A DNA stretch of 64,000 nucleotides from Hexactinellida sp. DTS-2022 (lineage: Eukaryota; Porifera; Hexactinellida), in contig JAPNXP010000009.1 of the NCBI GenBank assembly GCA_028753945.1, forward strand, positions 2,790,001 through 2,854,000. Reading direction: 5' to 3'. Made by a program: the position numbers and the translations under genes. Shown piece after piece: positions 1 to 11,148 of the stretch. Below the pieces are notes generated by a model. That model saw only the letters and a list, made by a program, of their open reading frames with translations, ran no database searches and was not told the DNA's origin. Numbering within the stretch: position 1 is the first letter of the stretch; every line of letters begins with the position of its first letter.

Positions 1-210
1 GAGCCCCCCCCCTTGTCCCCCCGTAGCGCCGCCACCGCCAATACCCAATTGAGTTTACTATTTGGATGGAATTTAATTTCGATCAATTTGCAATTTATTA
101 ACACAACAAGCTGCACGCCCGCGCTACGCGCGTTCTTACAACTTGAACTCGGGCCTGCGACCCTCGCTTGTATTTAGAGCATATACCTTTTTCACATGTA
201 TGCCGGTTGT
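1..210. other. Left edge: C-rich repeat end and unassigned DNA
   Basis: The first 40 bases are very C-rich and resemble the C-rich ends of GC-biased MITEs elsewhere in the window (for example near 31310-31330). A short palindromic GC island (cgcgctacgcgcg) lies near 120-132. No gene is visible. The element would be truncated by the window edge, so its identity is a guess. Confidence 0.3.
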
Positions 211-218
211 ATTTAGAT

Positions 219-620
219 CAGTGATGTGATCCGTTACAAAATCTTCCGTTACCGTTACTTTATATCTCGCGTTACCGTTACACCGTTACGGTTACTTTAT
301 TTGTTCCGTTACCGTTACTTTTTTTCTACCGTTACTTTACTCCGTTACCTTTACTTTTGTTAAGTTCATCCGTTTACCTTTATTCAGTACAGTTACCTTA
401 ATGTAACAGTAACTGATTTAAAATAACGTTGTAATGGCATGGAATAAATTTAACGTAGTAACGGTTACTGTGTTACGGTAATGTAATGGTAAGAGTAACT
501 GATTAAAGATAATGGTAACTAGTTAAAAGTAACGGATGCCCATTACCGTTACTCGGCGATGCCCGTTACCGTTACTTTTACCGTTACCGTTACCGTTACC
601 GTTAACGGAGCACATAACTG
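219..620. mobile_element. hAT-type MITE built of CCGTTA repeats
   Basis: A perfect 8-bp duplication ATTTAGAT flanks it at 211-218 and 621-628. The ends are CAGTGATGTG and CACATAACTG, matching the hAT pattern of CA..TG ends with 8-bp duplications. The interior is almost entirely degenerate CCGTTAC/GTAACGG units in both orientations. There is no coding capacity. I read it as a non-autonomous hAT element whose subterminal motif has expanded. Confidence 0.88.
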
Positions 621-629
621 ATTTAGATA

Positions 630-1125
630 CAGTGTAACCTTGCTAACCGGGGCCTCGATAACCGGGGAGCGGGGAATTCTTTTTTTGATTTCGTCGTTTA
701 ATATACAAATGACTCTCTCTAACCGGGGAATTGCCCTAAGCGGGGAATGGGGAATGTGATCTGGTTACGACTTCGTATATTACTTTATATCCTAACCTCG
801 CTAAACGGGGAATTTATGACATAAGTCGAGATGAATAGTATTATTACAGTGTCTTACTAATAGTACTTTACTTAATACCAACAATCATTCTACTAGTTTC
901 CCTAAATCTGAAAGTTTCTAGAACACAAATAAGCTACACGGCTAATTAGAATTTCCGAAAAAGTCGGTGATGCTTGCCTGCTTAAGTGTGCACAAATATA
1001 AGTTCAATAGAAAGTCAAGACCATAGGAAAATCAATAAAAAGAGACACCCTCTAACCGGGGACTGGGGAATAACTTCAAAATCTGTAGTCCCAAATTCCC
1101 CGGTTAGCGAGGTTACATTGTACTG
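630..1125. mobile_element. Tigger/pogo-like element with AACCGGGGAA motifs
   Basis: The left end is CAGTGTAACCTTGCTAACCGGGG, written here as its halves CAGTGTAACC and TTGCTAACCGGGG. The right end, inverted, is CCCCGGTTAGCGAGGTTAC followed by ATTGTACTG. A TA precedes the left end, but the right flank is TGA. Several internal copies of AACCGGGGA are present. It abuts the preceding hAT MITE. No open frame is seen; a decayed non-autonomous pogo/Tigger element is the best guess. Confidence 0.6.
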
Positions 1126-1796
1126 TGAAATCTAACAAAAAATTAACGAAAATTATACATCCCCTCTCCTTAAGTCCTTAAGCCTTGAAATATATATAAA
1201 GTACGGTCTGTCACATTCGTGATCCTTCTCTCCCTTGGAAGCGATACGTAACGTTCGAAGGCTTCATACACTAATTGATTATATTATGGGAAACATAGAA
1301 ATTATTTTAAAAGGCCCCTAGCCTAGGTTATGTACAAATGACCGTTGTATATAGAATGACATTTAGCAGATTCTACTCAACAGAGTAGAGAATAACAACA
1401 TCATTTAGCTGTGGCCCCCTAAGAAGTATATTATATCCGTGGACCCAGCTTTAGGTATATATTAGAACAAAGTAAATTTATAACAAAATTCTAATCCTTT
1501 AAGTTACGGAATATTGATTCTAATTTGAACAGACAATTGTATATAGAGCTTTTCCGTGTACTATAAAACTCCATGGACCCAGGTTAGAAACAGTTTTTGT
1601 ATTAATTGATAATATTTGGATATCAAATAGACACAATGGAATATTAGAAATGCATGGTTTAGTGCACTCCTAATTTACTAAACAATTGCTGAGAATTATT
1701 GATAGAATCGATATTTTTGCTTATATTTGCGAATAAATTGTGATATTATATTGAAGAATATAAGCTAATCATTAAAATTATTTTACACATAATGCC

Positions 1797-2240
1797 CAGC
1801 TATATCTTTTCAAGAGCGGAGGCGCCGAATTAATATGTATTAATTTGAAAGCATCTACAATGGGTAAATCGAATGAGTAGAATACAATCTGAATTCAAAA
1901 TACCAATATGTTATAAAGTTTTAATACATTGAACAATATTATTAGGCCTACTACAGTACTATTTCTAAGGGAAATGTTGGGTGGTCAAATACTTTTGTAC
2001 GGAAACTGTACATCAGGGCCGGCGCCACCGGGGGTGTCCGGACACCCACTGCCTCAAGGAAATGAAGCGGTCCTTGGACAATGACACCCACTAGACTATA
2101 CAGTGGACACCCACTACACCCACACCTCATAATACGTGGCGCCGGCAATGTACATTGTATAATTTTGGTTTTGAAGAATTTTTCTAAACAAGTAATTCTC
2201 AACGCTTTGATAAATTGCAAGAAAATATACTGAAAACCGA
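1797..2240. repeat. Tc1/mariner-like MITE copy carrying an inserted MITE
   Basis: This stretch is a diverged relative of 2605-2958 and 8705-9178. All three share a 'fewer than 500 bp' layout with phrases such as GCTTCTACAATGG, an AATACTATTT/AGTACTATTT motif and an end reading GTCRAATACYTTTGT. The copy is split by the MITE at 2014-2146. Exact ends were not fixed. Confidence 0.4.
2014..2146. mobile_element. hAT-like MITE, CAGGGCCGGCGCC family, copy 1
   Basis: The termini CAGGGCCGGCGCCACC and GTGGCGCCGGC are inverted repeats. The flanks are CTGTACAT and ATGTACAT, 7 of 8 matching. The interior repeats GACACCCACT several times. A second copy lies at 9664-9806 with the same interior, so this is a dispersed family. 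The right terminal CCTG appears lost. Confidence 0.65.
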
Positions 2241-2604
2241 AGTGATATTTTATGCAAAGGTGCTATTTGCATGGAACAACAATAATCGTTAAAGAACTAT
2301 TTTCTAGTCATGCCTACCTGAAATCTGTTAACTAAATTAAGCAGCTACTATTAGTGTTTGTTCTAATACCGGGAAAACTGCAGAAAAGTATTAAATAAGG
2401 TAGGTATAAGAATCTCTCCCAGTAAACTAGCTAATAGAAGTACAGTGAAGTATTTTGAATCGGCTTAATCAAAAGCTTTTCTAATAGTGTACCAGTGTGA
2501 TACGTCAAGGTTGTTCTTACAGACAAACATTATGAAGAAAGATTCAAATCTTAGGATTGAAGGCACAATACTTTAACATAATACACCCATGACTTTGTCT
2601 TTGA

Positions 2605-2958
2605 TTAATGGCTCTCAAAAAGTAAGACTCCTATTCCGGTCCCAAATTATAAAGGAGCGCGTTCCTTGAAAATTATTATCAAATGGCAACATGTGCCACC
2701 TGTTCCCATCCTCCCATAGTGGAAATTTGGGAAAAGTGGTGCATAATGGCACAGGATGATAATTTTTAACCAAATCATAATGGGAATTAATTGAAAGCTT
2801 CTACAATTGATAATTCGAATGCGCAGAATATGAATTTGTAATCGAAATAGCAATATCTCATGTTTTTTTAGTACACTATCTTCCATTGTTCAACCTACTA
2901 TAGTACTATTTTCAATGGGAAAATGTTGGAAGGTCGAATACCTTTGTCCGGGTAGTGT
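2605..2958. repeat. Tc1/mariner-like MITE copy
   Basis: It ends in GAATACCTTTGTCCGGGTAGTG followed by TA; in halves, GAATACCTTTG and TCCGGGTAGTG. It is a diverged copy of the family whose best-bounded member is at 8705-9178. Translations of this stretch have no family resemblance. Confidence 0.45.
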
Positions 2959-5900
2959 ATATCATCAGTATCCATAATTTGAATTATAAACAGCTAGCTT
3001 AGTTGGCTAATTCATTGAATTATTTAAATGGTTGATAATCTTGTATCGTTAAAATCAATTTTTCATTTTGTGATTCTTGATTGATAATGGCAGATTATCT
3101 ATAACATAATTCTAATATACGTAACTTATGTATTATACGAGGAACTTTAACTGAAGATCCACTGATTATCAAATAAGGATTAAGCCTGAAATATTCATTT
3201 CTTGGCTATTATTCAATGAATTTGACAATTCCAAGTACATCAAAATATTGCATTTGTATGCTAATTTTCTCCCATTTTTTTTATTTTACAAATAAATGAG
3301 ACGCCATAATTAACAAAAATTGAAGCTTTATGACAATAATAATGTTCACTACCTAAATACTGCTTCCCGGAATTCGACCATTTCGTGCCACTGTTTTCCT
3401 GTGTCCTATTTATAATCTTTCAATTTTAGAAACTTACTTTAAAAGTTTTAGGCTTGGCGCCTCTTGGTTGCGCAGCCATCCAGAGGGAAACAGTCCATTA
3501 TCGTTTTCACCCCTATCTCCATTTTCGACAAGCTGAGAGGTACCCATCGTCTAGTCAACTGTCTCTATAGTTGCATCATAATCGCCTAACAAAATTCAAG
3601 TGTTTCACATTAGACTCCTCAAGGTTCTCATGATATTATATTAAAGTTTAGACCTTCTAATTGAATTTGAATTCAGTTTTATTCAATTTCAGTTACAATT
3701 GTGGTCTTAGATATATCACAGTGGCTTGACAAGTGGAATTAGGGGAATTTTTTTATTACTCAAGGCAATTGAAAAGTACTTTCACGCTCTTCAGTATAAC
3801 CTAAAACCTAGAAATCTGTAGTTTCGTGGTTAAATTCCATTGTGTTACTATAAAAAAAACCTCATTGTATTCATGACTCATTTAATTGAAGGAATAAATT
3901 CTTGTTATGATTTCATCACGCTATAGCACTTCTCAGTATTCATAAGAAACATTGAAATTACATTTTGGGGTTTAATACTCGTTGGTAGGAATATATATAT
4001 ATGCTTATAAGGAATCGGAGTTCCCTAAATAGCTATTCTTTTCAATTTGTGATTCAAATTATCAGAAGAATTTCGGACCGGAAAATGAGTCCTTCATAAA
4101 TTTAGTGGGATAACTTAATGTGGGCAGTCTTGGGCAGATGTTTTGAACAATTTTAATTGTTCCTATTTCTAAAGGCTATTAATTAATAAAATATAATGGC
4201 CCGCACAACACCGCCCAGAAAGTCTCCCAAGGCATTTTCTTGGGGGCAATAATTTAAATTTGTCCGAACATTATTTTATTTTAGCTCTTTTTTATTATAT
4301 AAATAGTATAAATCAGATTATTTATTATCTAATGTATAATAAGGAATATATTGATTTTGTAAATTACAGCTTTAATTCAGGGAGGCATCAGAGGCTTTTA
4401 TGAACGCTTTTGAAATTCCAGTAAGCGATTCTTATGAGATTCAGAGGAAATTAAAGAGCTATCCATGATTAATTATAGCCAACTATGCTTTTGAAAACTA
4501 TTTCGGATTCCTAAAAGTACTTGTACATGCAATAATTAAACTCAGTAACCATTTACCGTTCCAATGAAATTAATTGGCTTTTAGTTATTTTTTCCATGTA
4601 TAAAATTGATTATTAATATTCATGGTGACTAATAATGGATTGTTACCAAACCAAAATAGAATTTTAGATGAAATTCTCTGTGAATCTCCGGAAGGCCATC
4701 TATTAGACTAGGTACATCATTTTTAATGATGCCATTCAATTTGCAGCTATCTATAACCTATAGGTAAATAATACTTCATGAGTAGGTGTCTGCTACCAAA
4801 ATCCCTATTTCCACTAAAATGTCATTTAAACCCACTGTGTAGATAATGCCCCAATGGTCGAGTAGGGTTCATACATTTTCTTAACTAATCAGCGTACAAT
4901 AGGTTCGTGTCGGTGTTTAGAATTTAGTCCACAAGTTCATATTTTATTTTATTTGAATGTTTCAGACCAAATAGAGTTTCAAACGTTCAATACATAACGG
5001 GGGATTGTTTATTGTAACTTGTAGTACAAGTTTTATATTGACAGATCGGATCTGCAATATTTAGCTTTTTTATTTCTGCATGTTCACATAATAAATTTCA
5101 CACACTACAGAATTTCCGATTTTGAAAAAGCAAAACTTACAAGCCGTTAGCTAACTAGCACTAAACTCAGATCAATAGTAGTATATTATCGTTGATAACA
5201 TTTAGACGGCGTCAAATATTGCTGCGACCTGTAATTAAATTTGATTAATTGCTTTGAGTTTTAAATTATGTGGGAGAAGAATACATTTCAGCTACCGTTA
5301 CAGTTACAGTTTAGATTGAACGAATAGGATTGACTCTAGCATCATCTTAAGCTTTTAACTAATAATTGTGGTTTATTAATCAACACCATTGCGTTGCATT
5401 GGGAAAAAAAATGGATCTTATTAAAAAACGTACAAAGTGATAGAACCAGACACCTACTTAGGCACTTATGGTCTAGGGAGAGAGGGCGACACGGAGAAAA
5501 CAAAGCTTAGGAAGTGAAATTCGAACTAGTAACTGCACAGTAAAATTAGTATTAAATATTATATGATACTGTGAACCAGAACAATTTAACCGTGCCAATT
5601 AATTTTAATGTTTAATCATGATTCATGACTTATCTTGGGCATACGTCGTATAGATTATTATGTTATAGTTTTGTCTTTCAGTTAATTAATTAAATAAACA
5701 CGTAGGTCCCTTACAGACTCCATGCTGTCTTGGTCCACGATGGAGGAGCTTCTACTGGGCATTACTGGGCATATATATTTATGACTAATATCATCTCTAG
5801 AATGTTTCCTCAAGTGAGTTCTCATCTATCATACTTACCAAAGTATTACTTTGTGAGATAATTATTTATTAATATAAATACTATATTGAGGTTTATTTAG

Positions 5901-6571
5901 CGATAATCAGTATAGCTCTTATGAAGCTGTATCAAAACTTGAAAAGTTTTTAACAATTGTGTTCGAATTAACGGTATCATAGGATTCTAGTTACTAATGC
6001 TTGTGTATTTATTTTTGGGCTTGGAACAAGAATTGGTTAGGTTAGTTAGTTTATCTTTGGTATTATGTCGACGAACAACTAATAATTAAAGTTTCTAAAG
6101 TTCTTGGGTTAAAGAATTAACGAAGGAAGTACAAATTTTTTAGAATTTACATTTGGAACCATAGAAACACACCCCTTTCCCGAATATTTCAATTTACTGT
6201 ACTTTTTCTCAACATCAAGAAGTGAAACCTCAACCAATTTCCGACGGCAGGATCCCCTTAAATACTGTGTATTATTAAAACTCAATTGTCTGGTAATTGT
6301 ATGTTTGTTTTATTGTTTGTCCGCATTGTATGAAAGTGATTGGGAATAATAAAAAGCGGATTCATATTGGAAATAGAGACAAACTTTCAATAGTTATAAT
6401 AGGTAGGAACACGAATTTTGCATTGACAAATTCTCATGGGAATATTTATTGTCGTTGTTGTTGATAAAAAAACGTATAAACAAATTATTAAAAGTTCAAA
6501 ATCAATCTATAGGATAGCTTCTAATGAATTAATAGGTTCACAAACCAACAACTGTTAAAAATTACAAACTA
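2959..6571. other. No gene recognised
   Basis: About 3.6 kb of AT-rich DNA with no supported exon, RNA gene or bounded transposon. Short direct and inverted repeats occur but none reaches the standard used elsewhere in this annotation. It could be intron, intergenic DNA or old repeat too diverged to see by eye. Confidence 0.5.
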
Positions 6572-6729
6572 AAGTAGATGCCGGTTATAAGAATATCGTC
6601 GGGAACGTTTATAATGTTCTTATAACCGGCATAAATTATACAGGCTATATGGTAACCGTTTTCCAGTAGAATGTTTTTATAGCCGGTATGTTGTTATAAC
6701 CGGTGTTCTTATATCCGATATCTATTGTA
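6572..6729. mobile_element. Pogo-like MITE, GCCGGTTATAAG family, copy 1
   Basis: It starts near GTAGATGCCGGTTATAAG and ends near CTTATATCCGATATCTATTG. It contains several GTTCTTATAACCGG units. A clear second copy is at 57638-57815 with the same order of motifs (ATCGTCGGGA, TATATGG..ACCGTTT, TTTTTATA.CCGG). A hAT MITE has landed just beyond its right end. Confidence 0.6.
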
Positions 6730-6745
6730 TCTATACTGTTAGAAC

Positions 6746-7201
6746 CAGGGAATGAAAGGTTCACTAACGGACTTAATAGACCAAATTCAGTTCATTTCAA
6801 ATTAACGCACGTTTAGTTCGTTCACGTTCACCTCCTAACTTCAACACCACCAGCGTTCGTTCAGTTCGTTCAATTCGTTCGATCAGTTCGTTCAGTTCAG
6901 ATGAGTTGGTGGTGGTTATTAAGTATGAAAAGCAGGTATAACTAAGTAATTATCTATTTATATTTTACTTTTCTAGTGAAATATTTATATTATAAGTATG
7001 GATTAATGATTCAGTATTTCTAATTTACCGATATTCAGTTAGTTTTTTCAGTTCGTTCGTTCAGTTCGTTCAGTTCGTTCAACTGCAGTCAGGCAACCGT
7101 TGGCGTTCGTTCAGTTCGTTCAACGTAGATGCCATAAATGTTCAAGTTCAGCTCGTTCAGTTCAAGTTCAATAAGTTCGTTCGGGAACCTTTCATTCCCT
7201 G
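6746..7201. mobile_element. hAT-type MITE built of CGTTCAGTT repeats
   Basis: A perfect 8-bp duplication GTTAGAAC lies at 6738-6745 and 7202-7209. The inverted ends are CAGGGAATGAAAGGTTC and GAACCTTTCATTCCCTG. Much of the interior is degenerate (C)GTTCAGTT reiteration. It is non-coding. A diverged, inverted relative is at about 37795-38180. Confidence 0.92.
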
Positions 7202-7227
7202 GTTAGAACACAAAACTGGATCAATTT

Positions 7228-7521
7228 CAGTGGCGGATTTAGTGGGGGCACAGGGAGCGCGTGCCCCCGCTTGAAATGATTTGCCAATAAAATATGTACA
7301 AAAAATGTGATCCAAACAAAAAATATTAGAGTACACTACACTACCGAGTTTATGAACACCGAATTAGCGAATTATTATATAATGATAATTAAAAAACCTG
7401 GTCTAAATATGTTATTTGAGTGTTTCTAATCTTAAAAAAGATAATTTGGGGTACCCCCCAGGTCCCCCCTTAATATCGCTCCGGTGCCCCCCCCCCTTAC
7501 ACAATCCTGGATCCGCCCCTC
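7228..7521. mobile_element. GC-ended MITE, CAGTGGCGGAT family
   Basis: It begins CAGTGGCGGATTTAGTGGGG and ends near CCTGGATCCGCCCCT, an imperfect inverted pair. G-runs on the left and C-runs on the right give a strong fold. Similar architecture is seen at 26341-26508, where an 8-bp duplication is clear. No exact duplication was found here. The open frame at 7416-7715 starts inside it and is not credited. Confidence 0.5.
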
Positions 7522-7799
7522 CATCTATATCTATCTATATAGATATATATAAATCTTTCAATACATACCAGCGCACCACGCTTGCTCGGTCGCTTCACGA
7601 AGGAGAAAACTCTTATTACAATATTTTGAAATTAAAAGACAAATATTTTTCAATTTTGTATTATCATGATGAAGTGATATTTGAAATGAGCAAGCATATT
7701 TATGATTTTGGGTAGGGAGTAAATTGGTACTACTAATGTATAATTTGAAATAAATTTTCACTTTTCTACCTCTCATGGAGTGTGAGTTATAAACAATTA

Positions 7800-7993
7800 C
7801 AGTCAGGTTCTTTTATTACGAACATTCAAGGGACCAAAAATTGTGTTCATAATAGAAAGGTTTCATAATAAGCGAACTCAACTTAATACAAACCCTATGT
7901 AAGTTGTTAAATTGGGACCATAGGACTAGTTCATAATAAAAAATCTTCACATTAAGCAGACGAAATCTTGTTCATAATAAGCAGACCTGACAG
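7800..7993. mobile_element. Pogo/mariner-type MITE, CAGTCAGGTTC ends
   Basis: It is flanked by TA at 7798-7799 and 7994-7995. The ends are CAGTCAGGTTC and GACCTGACAG. Inside are repeated TTCATAATAA..GAAC/CAGAC units. At 194 bp it is non-coding. Confidence 0.7.
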
Positions 7994-7999
7994 TAGTTG

Positions 8000-8160
8000 G
8001 ATTTCACACTTTCAAAAATGTGGCATTGACGTGACATAGACCCAAAATGCATCTGTATGGAAAAAAATCGCCCATGTGGTATAGTTTCTTCAATCAATAA
8101 TATACATACATACAAATATATAATATCTATCTATTAAAACACAAACCTGTATATATACAT
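8000..8160. mobile_element. Helitron remnants, head to head
   Basis: About 8000-8125 is a badly decayed minus-oriented copy of the Helitron family 1 5' region: AATGTGGCATTGACGTGACA, then GTTTCTTCAATCAA. Immediately after it, at 8126, a plus-oriented 5' end TCTATCTATTAAAACACAAA begins. It is cut after about 35 bp by the MITE at 8162. The same head-to-head layout recurs near 9634. Confidence 0.6.
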
Positions 8161-8161
8161 A

Positions 8162-8687
8162 CAGTATACTCTGCTTAATTTGGACATGTTTGTTCCAGGC
8201 TTCTTGTCCCAATTAAGCGGAGATTCCAATTAACCGAAAAATCGATGTAAAGTAGGATTCTACTAGCGTTTTATAACATTTTCAGTTTTAAACCTGTTAT
8301 AACTAATTTTTCCACTGCATAGCGACCCTTGAGGCTACTCACACTCATAGTATGAGCCTTAATATTCTGTGGACCGTTTGAACTATCCCTGAACCACAAA
8401 GTCATAATCTCTGGTAAATTTCGCTTTTACGGAATTCAAAAAGTAAATAGAGCCTATTTAGATATTTTATTTTGTATGCCTTTATCATTGATCAAGATTA
8501 ATATAATTTATTCTGATCAATATGAATTTTCTATTGATTGAGTACCAATTTTGAACACAATTTGTTGAGTTAGTCCCGATTATCCCGATTAACCGGAATT
8601 AGATTATATGGAAAGGATTCGGTTCATGGTAGTTGTACCAATTAAGCGGTTGTCCCGTTAACTGGTGTCAATTAAGCGGAGTATATA
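8162..8687. mobile_element. Pogo/Tigger-like element, TGCTTAATT ends
   Basis: The left end is CAGTATACTCTGCTTAATTT after TA. The right end reads AATTAAGCGGAGTATA and runs into a TA dinucleotide tract. GATTAACCGG and AATTAAGCGG motifs recur inside. No transposase frame is visible. The TA run at 8680-8704 is simple repeat. Confidence 0.6.
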
Positions 8688-8704
8688 TATATATATATAT
8701 ATAT

Positions 8705-9178
8705 CACTCACCTGCCAAAAGTAATCCTACACCCAAAAATTCCCATTGAAAATAGTACTATATAAGTCAAATATTATGCGCTAATGATTTCGAATTATAT
8801 GAGATGTGGTCATTTTGATTTCAGAATCGTATTAAACCCATCTGAATTAACCTATGTAGAAGCTTTCAACGCAATAACACATTGATTACTTTGAAAATTA
8901 TCAACCGCTGGCACCATGTACCATTCTTGCAATTGTCAACATGGTATAAGGTGGGGACAAGTGGCACATAGTGGCATTGGATTGTAATTTTCAACCTAAT
9001 CAGTAGTTAAAAGGGGTGAGGCTTCTGCAATGGATATTTCAAATGTGTAGGATAAGAATATGGCATTAAAATTGCAATATCCCATATATTTCTAATACAA
9101 TATACGTTTTTCTAGACGCATTATATTTCTATTTTATATGGGAATTTTTTGGAGCACGAATACTTTGGTAGGGGAGTG
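8705..9178. mobile_element. Tc1/mariner-like MITE
   Basis: The ends CACTCACCTGCCAAAAGTA and TACTTTGGTAGGGGAGTG are inverted, and TA follows the right end. This is the best-bounded member of a family also present at 1797-2240 and 2605-2958. It carries no coding frame. The internal motif GGTAGAAGCTTTCAA and its relatives tie the copies together. Confidence 0.65.
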
Positions 9179-9184
9179 TATATA

Positions 9185-9634
9185 CTAGCGCGCTTCGCGC
9201 GCTAGATCACTTCGCTGCAGAACACAACAACACACCAACCGCTTCGCGGTTGATGTGTGGATTATATACTTCTGACAATAATTATATAGAATAAACCGGC
9301 CTAAATGTGAAATTTAACAATGTTAAATTTTAGTGTCACGTCGTAATGCGCTAATCAGAAAGCATATTGGAAATCTGGTGTAACCAACATGTGCGCATTA
9401 TTAATGTACATTCTAATAAATTTTTATATCTTAGAGGGCCGCGAATTATGTGCGATTAAATGAATTTTCAAGATTCTCATAATGCGACAAAGAAGTTATA
9501 GCTTGTCGAGGTGTGAGATATTTTGAGTGAAACCTCAACTCTTTGGCGGGTGCCAAAGCTCATCCCTATATGCCAAAAATCAAATTTGGAAACCATCCTG
9601 TTTCTTCAATCAACTCGGAACATACAAACTAATA
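9185..9634 (-). mobile_element. Non-autonomous Helitron family 1, minus copy
   Basis: Read on the minus strand, the element ends in CTAG just after a stem-loop built on CCAACCGCTTCGCGGTTG, a Helitron 3'-end layout (CTRR with an upstream hairpin). Between the ends lie the family landmarks GTGCGATTAA and TTCTTCAATCAACTCGGAAC. Its own 5' tip is missing: at 9634 it runs directly into the 5' tip of a plus-oriented copy. Confidence 0.75.
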
Positions 9635-9855
9635 TATCTACACTATTAAAACACAAACCTGTACAGGGCCTGCGCCACCGGGGGTGTCCTGGGTGTCCAA
9701 ACACCCACTGCCTCAAGGAAATGAACCAGGTGCTTGGACAGTGACACCCACTAGACTATACAGTGACACCCACTACACCCACACCTCATAATATGTGGCG
9801 CCGGAAATGTTGTATGTGTGTAGGTGTGTATATATTTGTTTGTATGTGCGAGTTG
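9635..9855 (+). mobile_element. Helitron family 1, 5' fragment (plus), with nested MITE
   Basis: TCTACACTATTAAAACAC marks a Helitron 5' tip (TC start). After the inserted MITE at 9664-9806 the family sequence resumes at GTATATATTTGTTTGTATG and stops near 9855. There it joins the 3' end of the minus-strand ORF ruin. No matching 3' hairpin follows, so the copy is truncated or recombined. Confidence 0.65.
9664..9806. mobile_element. hAT-like MITE, CAGGGCCGGCGCC family, copy 2
   Basis: The ends are CAGGGCCTGCGCCACC and GTGGCGCCGG. The interior is colinear with 2014-2146, including the CACTGCCTCAAGGAAATGAA block. It sits in a Helitron 5' fragment. The duplication is not clean. Confidence 0.6.
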
Positions 9856-10626
9856 CAGGGTTCTCGCTAGGCCTCTATCAAAAGGTACATGCCCTTCTCG
9901 AAAGCTATTGTACCCTTTATTCGCATGTTGTGTCATGTACAGGGCTTTTGTCGGAGGAAGCCCTTCTATTGCTCTGCCTTTCTGTGTGAAGAGCTGCTTT
10001 CGGACCTGATTGATACATTGCAGGCTGCTGGCGCGGTCGTAAATTAATACCACAAATTGCTCCAATGGCTTCATCACACTATATGGATTCTGTATTAGCA
10101 ATCAACGAACATATTGCTGGTGTTACATCGTCGTAGACTTTCCATGTGTCCCACTCTGACCTTTTCCCCTACCTGCAAAATATGACACTGTATCGCAGCC
10201 TGTGAACGCATGAAACATTGGCAGGGCCATACACCGATCAGGCCCCAAAGTTCTAGCCATCTAGTGAGCTGCTAAGAAACGGAAGCTTTTTCCAACACCA
10301 AAAGCGATCCATATTTCAGCTTTTTTGAGACGCTGGGCTCATGTCACTGCCAATACTACCACATCGGTGTCAACTGTAAGTATTGAAACTTTTGTATTCC
10401 CTTCTTTCACACTATCTTGCATATGTAGAATGATCCTTGTGTCTGCCTTTTCATGTGTGCATGGAGCTAGCCTTGAGATATATTTTGGAAGATTACAAAG
10501 TACTTCTAGGTGATGTGTGCTGATTACCTGTTTATCGCTCTTATTGAATGTTATTCAAGTTGTGAGGAAAGAGAAGAGCTCTACTTTATTTCATCAATGC
10601 GCAGAAACTCTTGCCAGTTTCTAGGA

Positions 10627-10957
10627 AGGTGGTTTTCAACCAGGGTTCCGCGACTAAACCTCAAGGGTTCCGCGGGATTATTGGCAAATCGATGTAAATC
10701 TTCAGAGACTCAGAATAGTCAATCGGAAATACAATATTTAGCAGGTTATTGACTATCAGACCACGAATAAAAGAAATATTAAAATTAAACAATTACAGAT
10801 CTCACATTGAAACTGTACCTGACAATACTAGTTAATAAATAAATGTAATTAAATTTGTTCTAAATATTTTCGTAGCGGAATTAGAAGTGTAGGGTTCCAC
10901 GTGCTGCCACAAACAATTTAGGGGTTCCGTAGTATAAAAAAAGGTTGAAAACCACTG
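10627..10957. mobile_element. hAT MITE, GGTTTTCAACC ends, inside the ORF ruin
   Basis: The 8-bp duplication TTCTAGGA lies at 10619-10626 and 10958-10965. The ends are TGGTTTTCAACC and GGTTGAAAACCACTG, close to the common hAT end CAGTGGTTTTCAACC. GGGTTCCGCG motifs recur inside. The host protein homology is continuous across it (..KPSSLVPR | NWQEF-like), which confirms the insertion. Confidence 0.9.
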
Positions 10958-11148
10958 TTCTAGGAACTAAACTTGAAGGCTTCACACTTCTCCGAATACC
11001 ATTTCCCCTCTTTCTTCGTGTTCCGGCCTTAAAGCTGTCGGATTTGTACTCGTCCCAAACAAGGTCGACTCGGCTTGCATATGCAACTGGGACACAATGT
11101 ATGGCAGGAAAACTTGTTTGCTTAATCCGAGAAAGTATTTGCAGAATA

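Noticed and set aside
225-605. Telomere-like or satellite reading of the CCGTTA tract
   Set aside because: It is bounded by hAT-type ends and a perfect 8-bp duplication, so it is a MITE.
7416-7715. 99-codon plus-strand frame
   Set aside because: It starts in a G/C-run MITE and runs on into AT-rich flank; no homology and no splice context.
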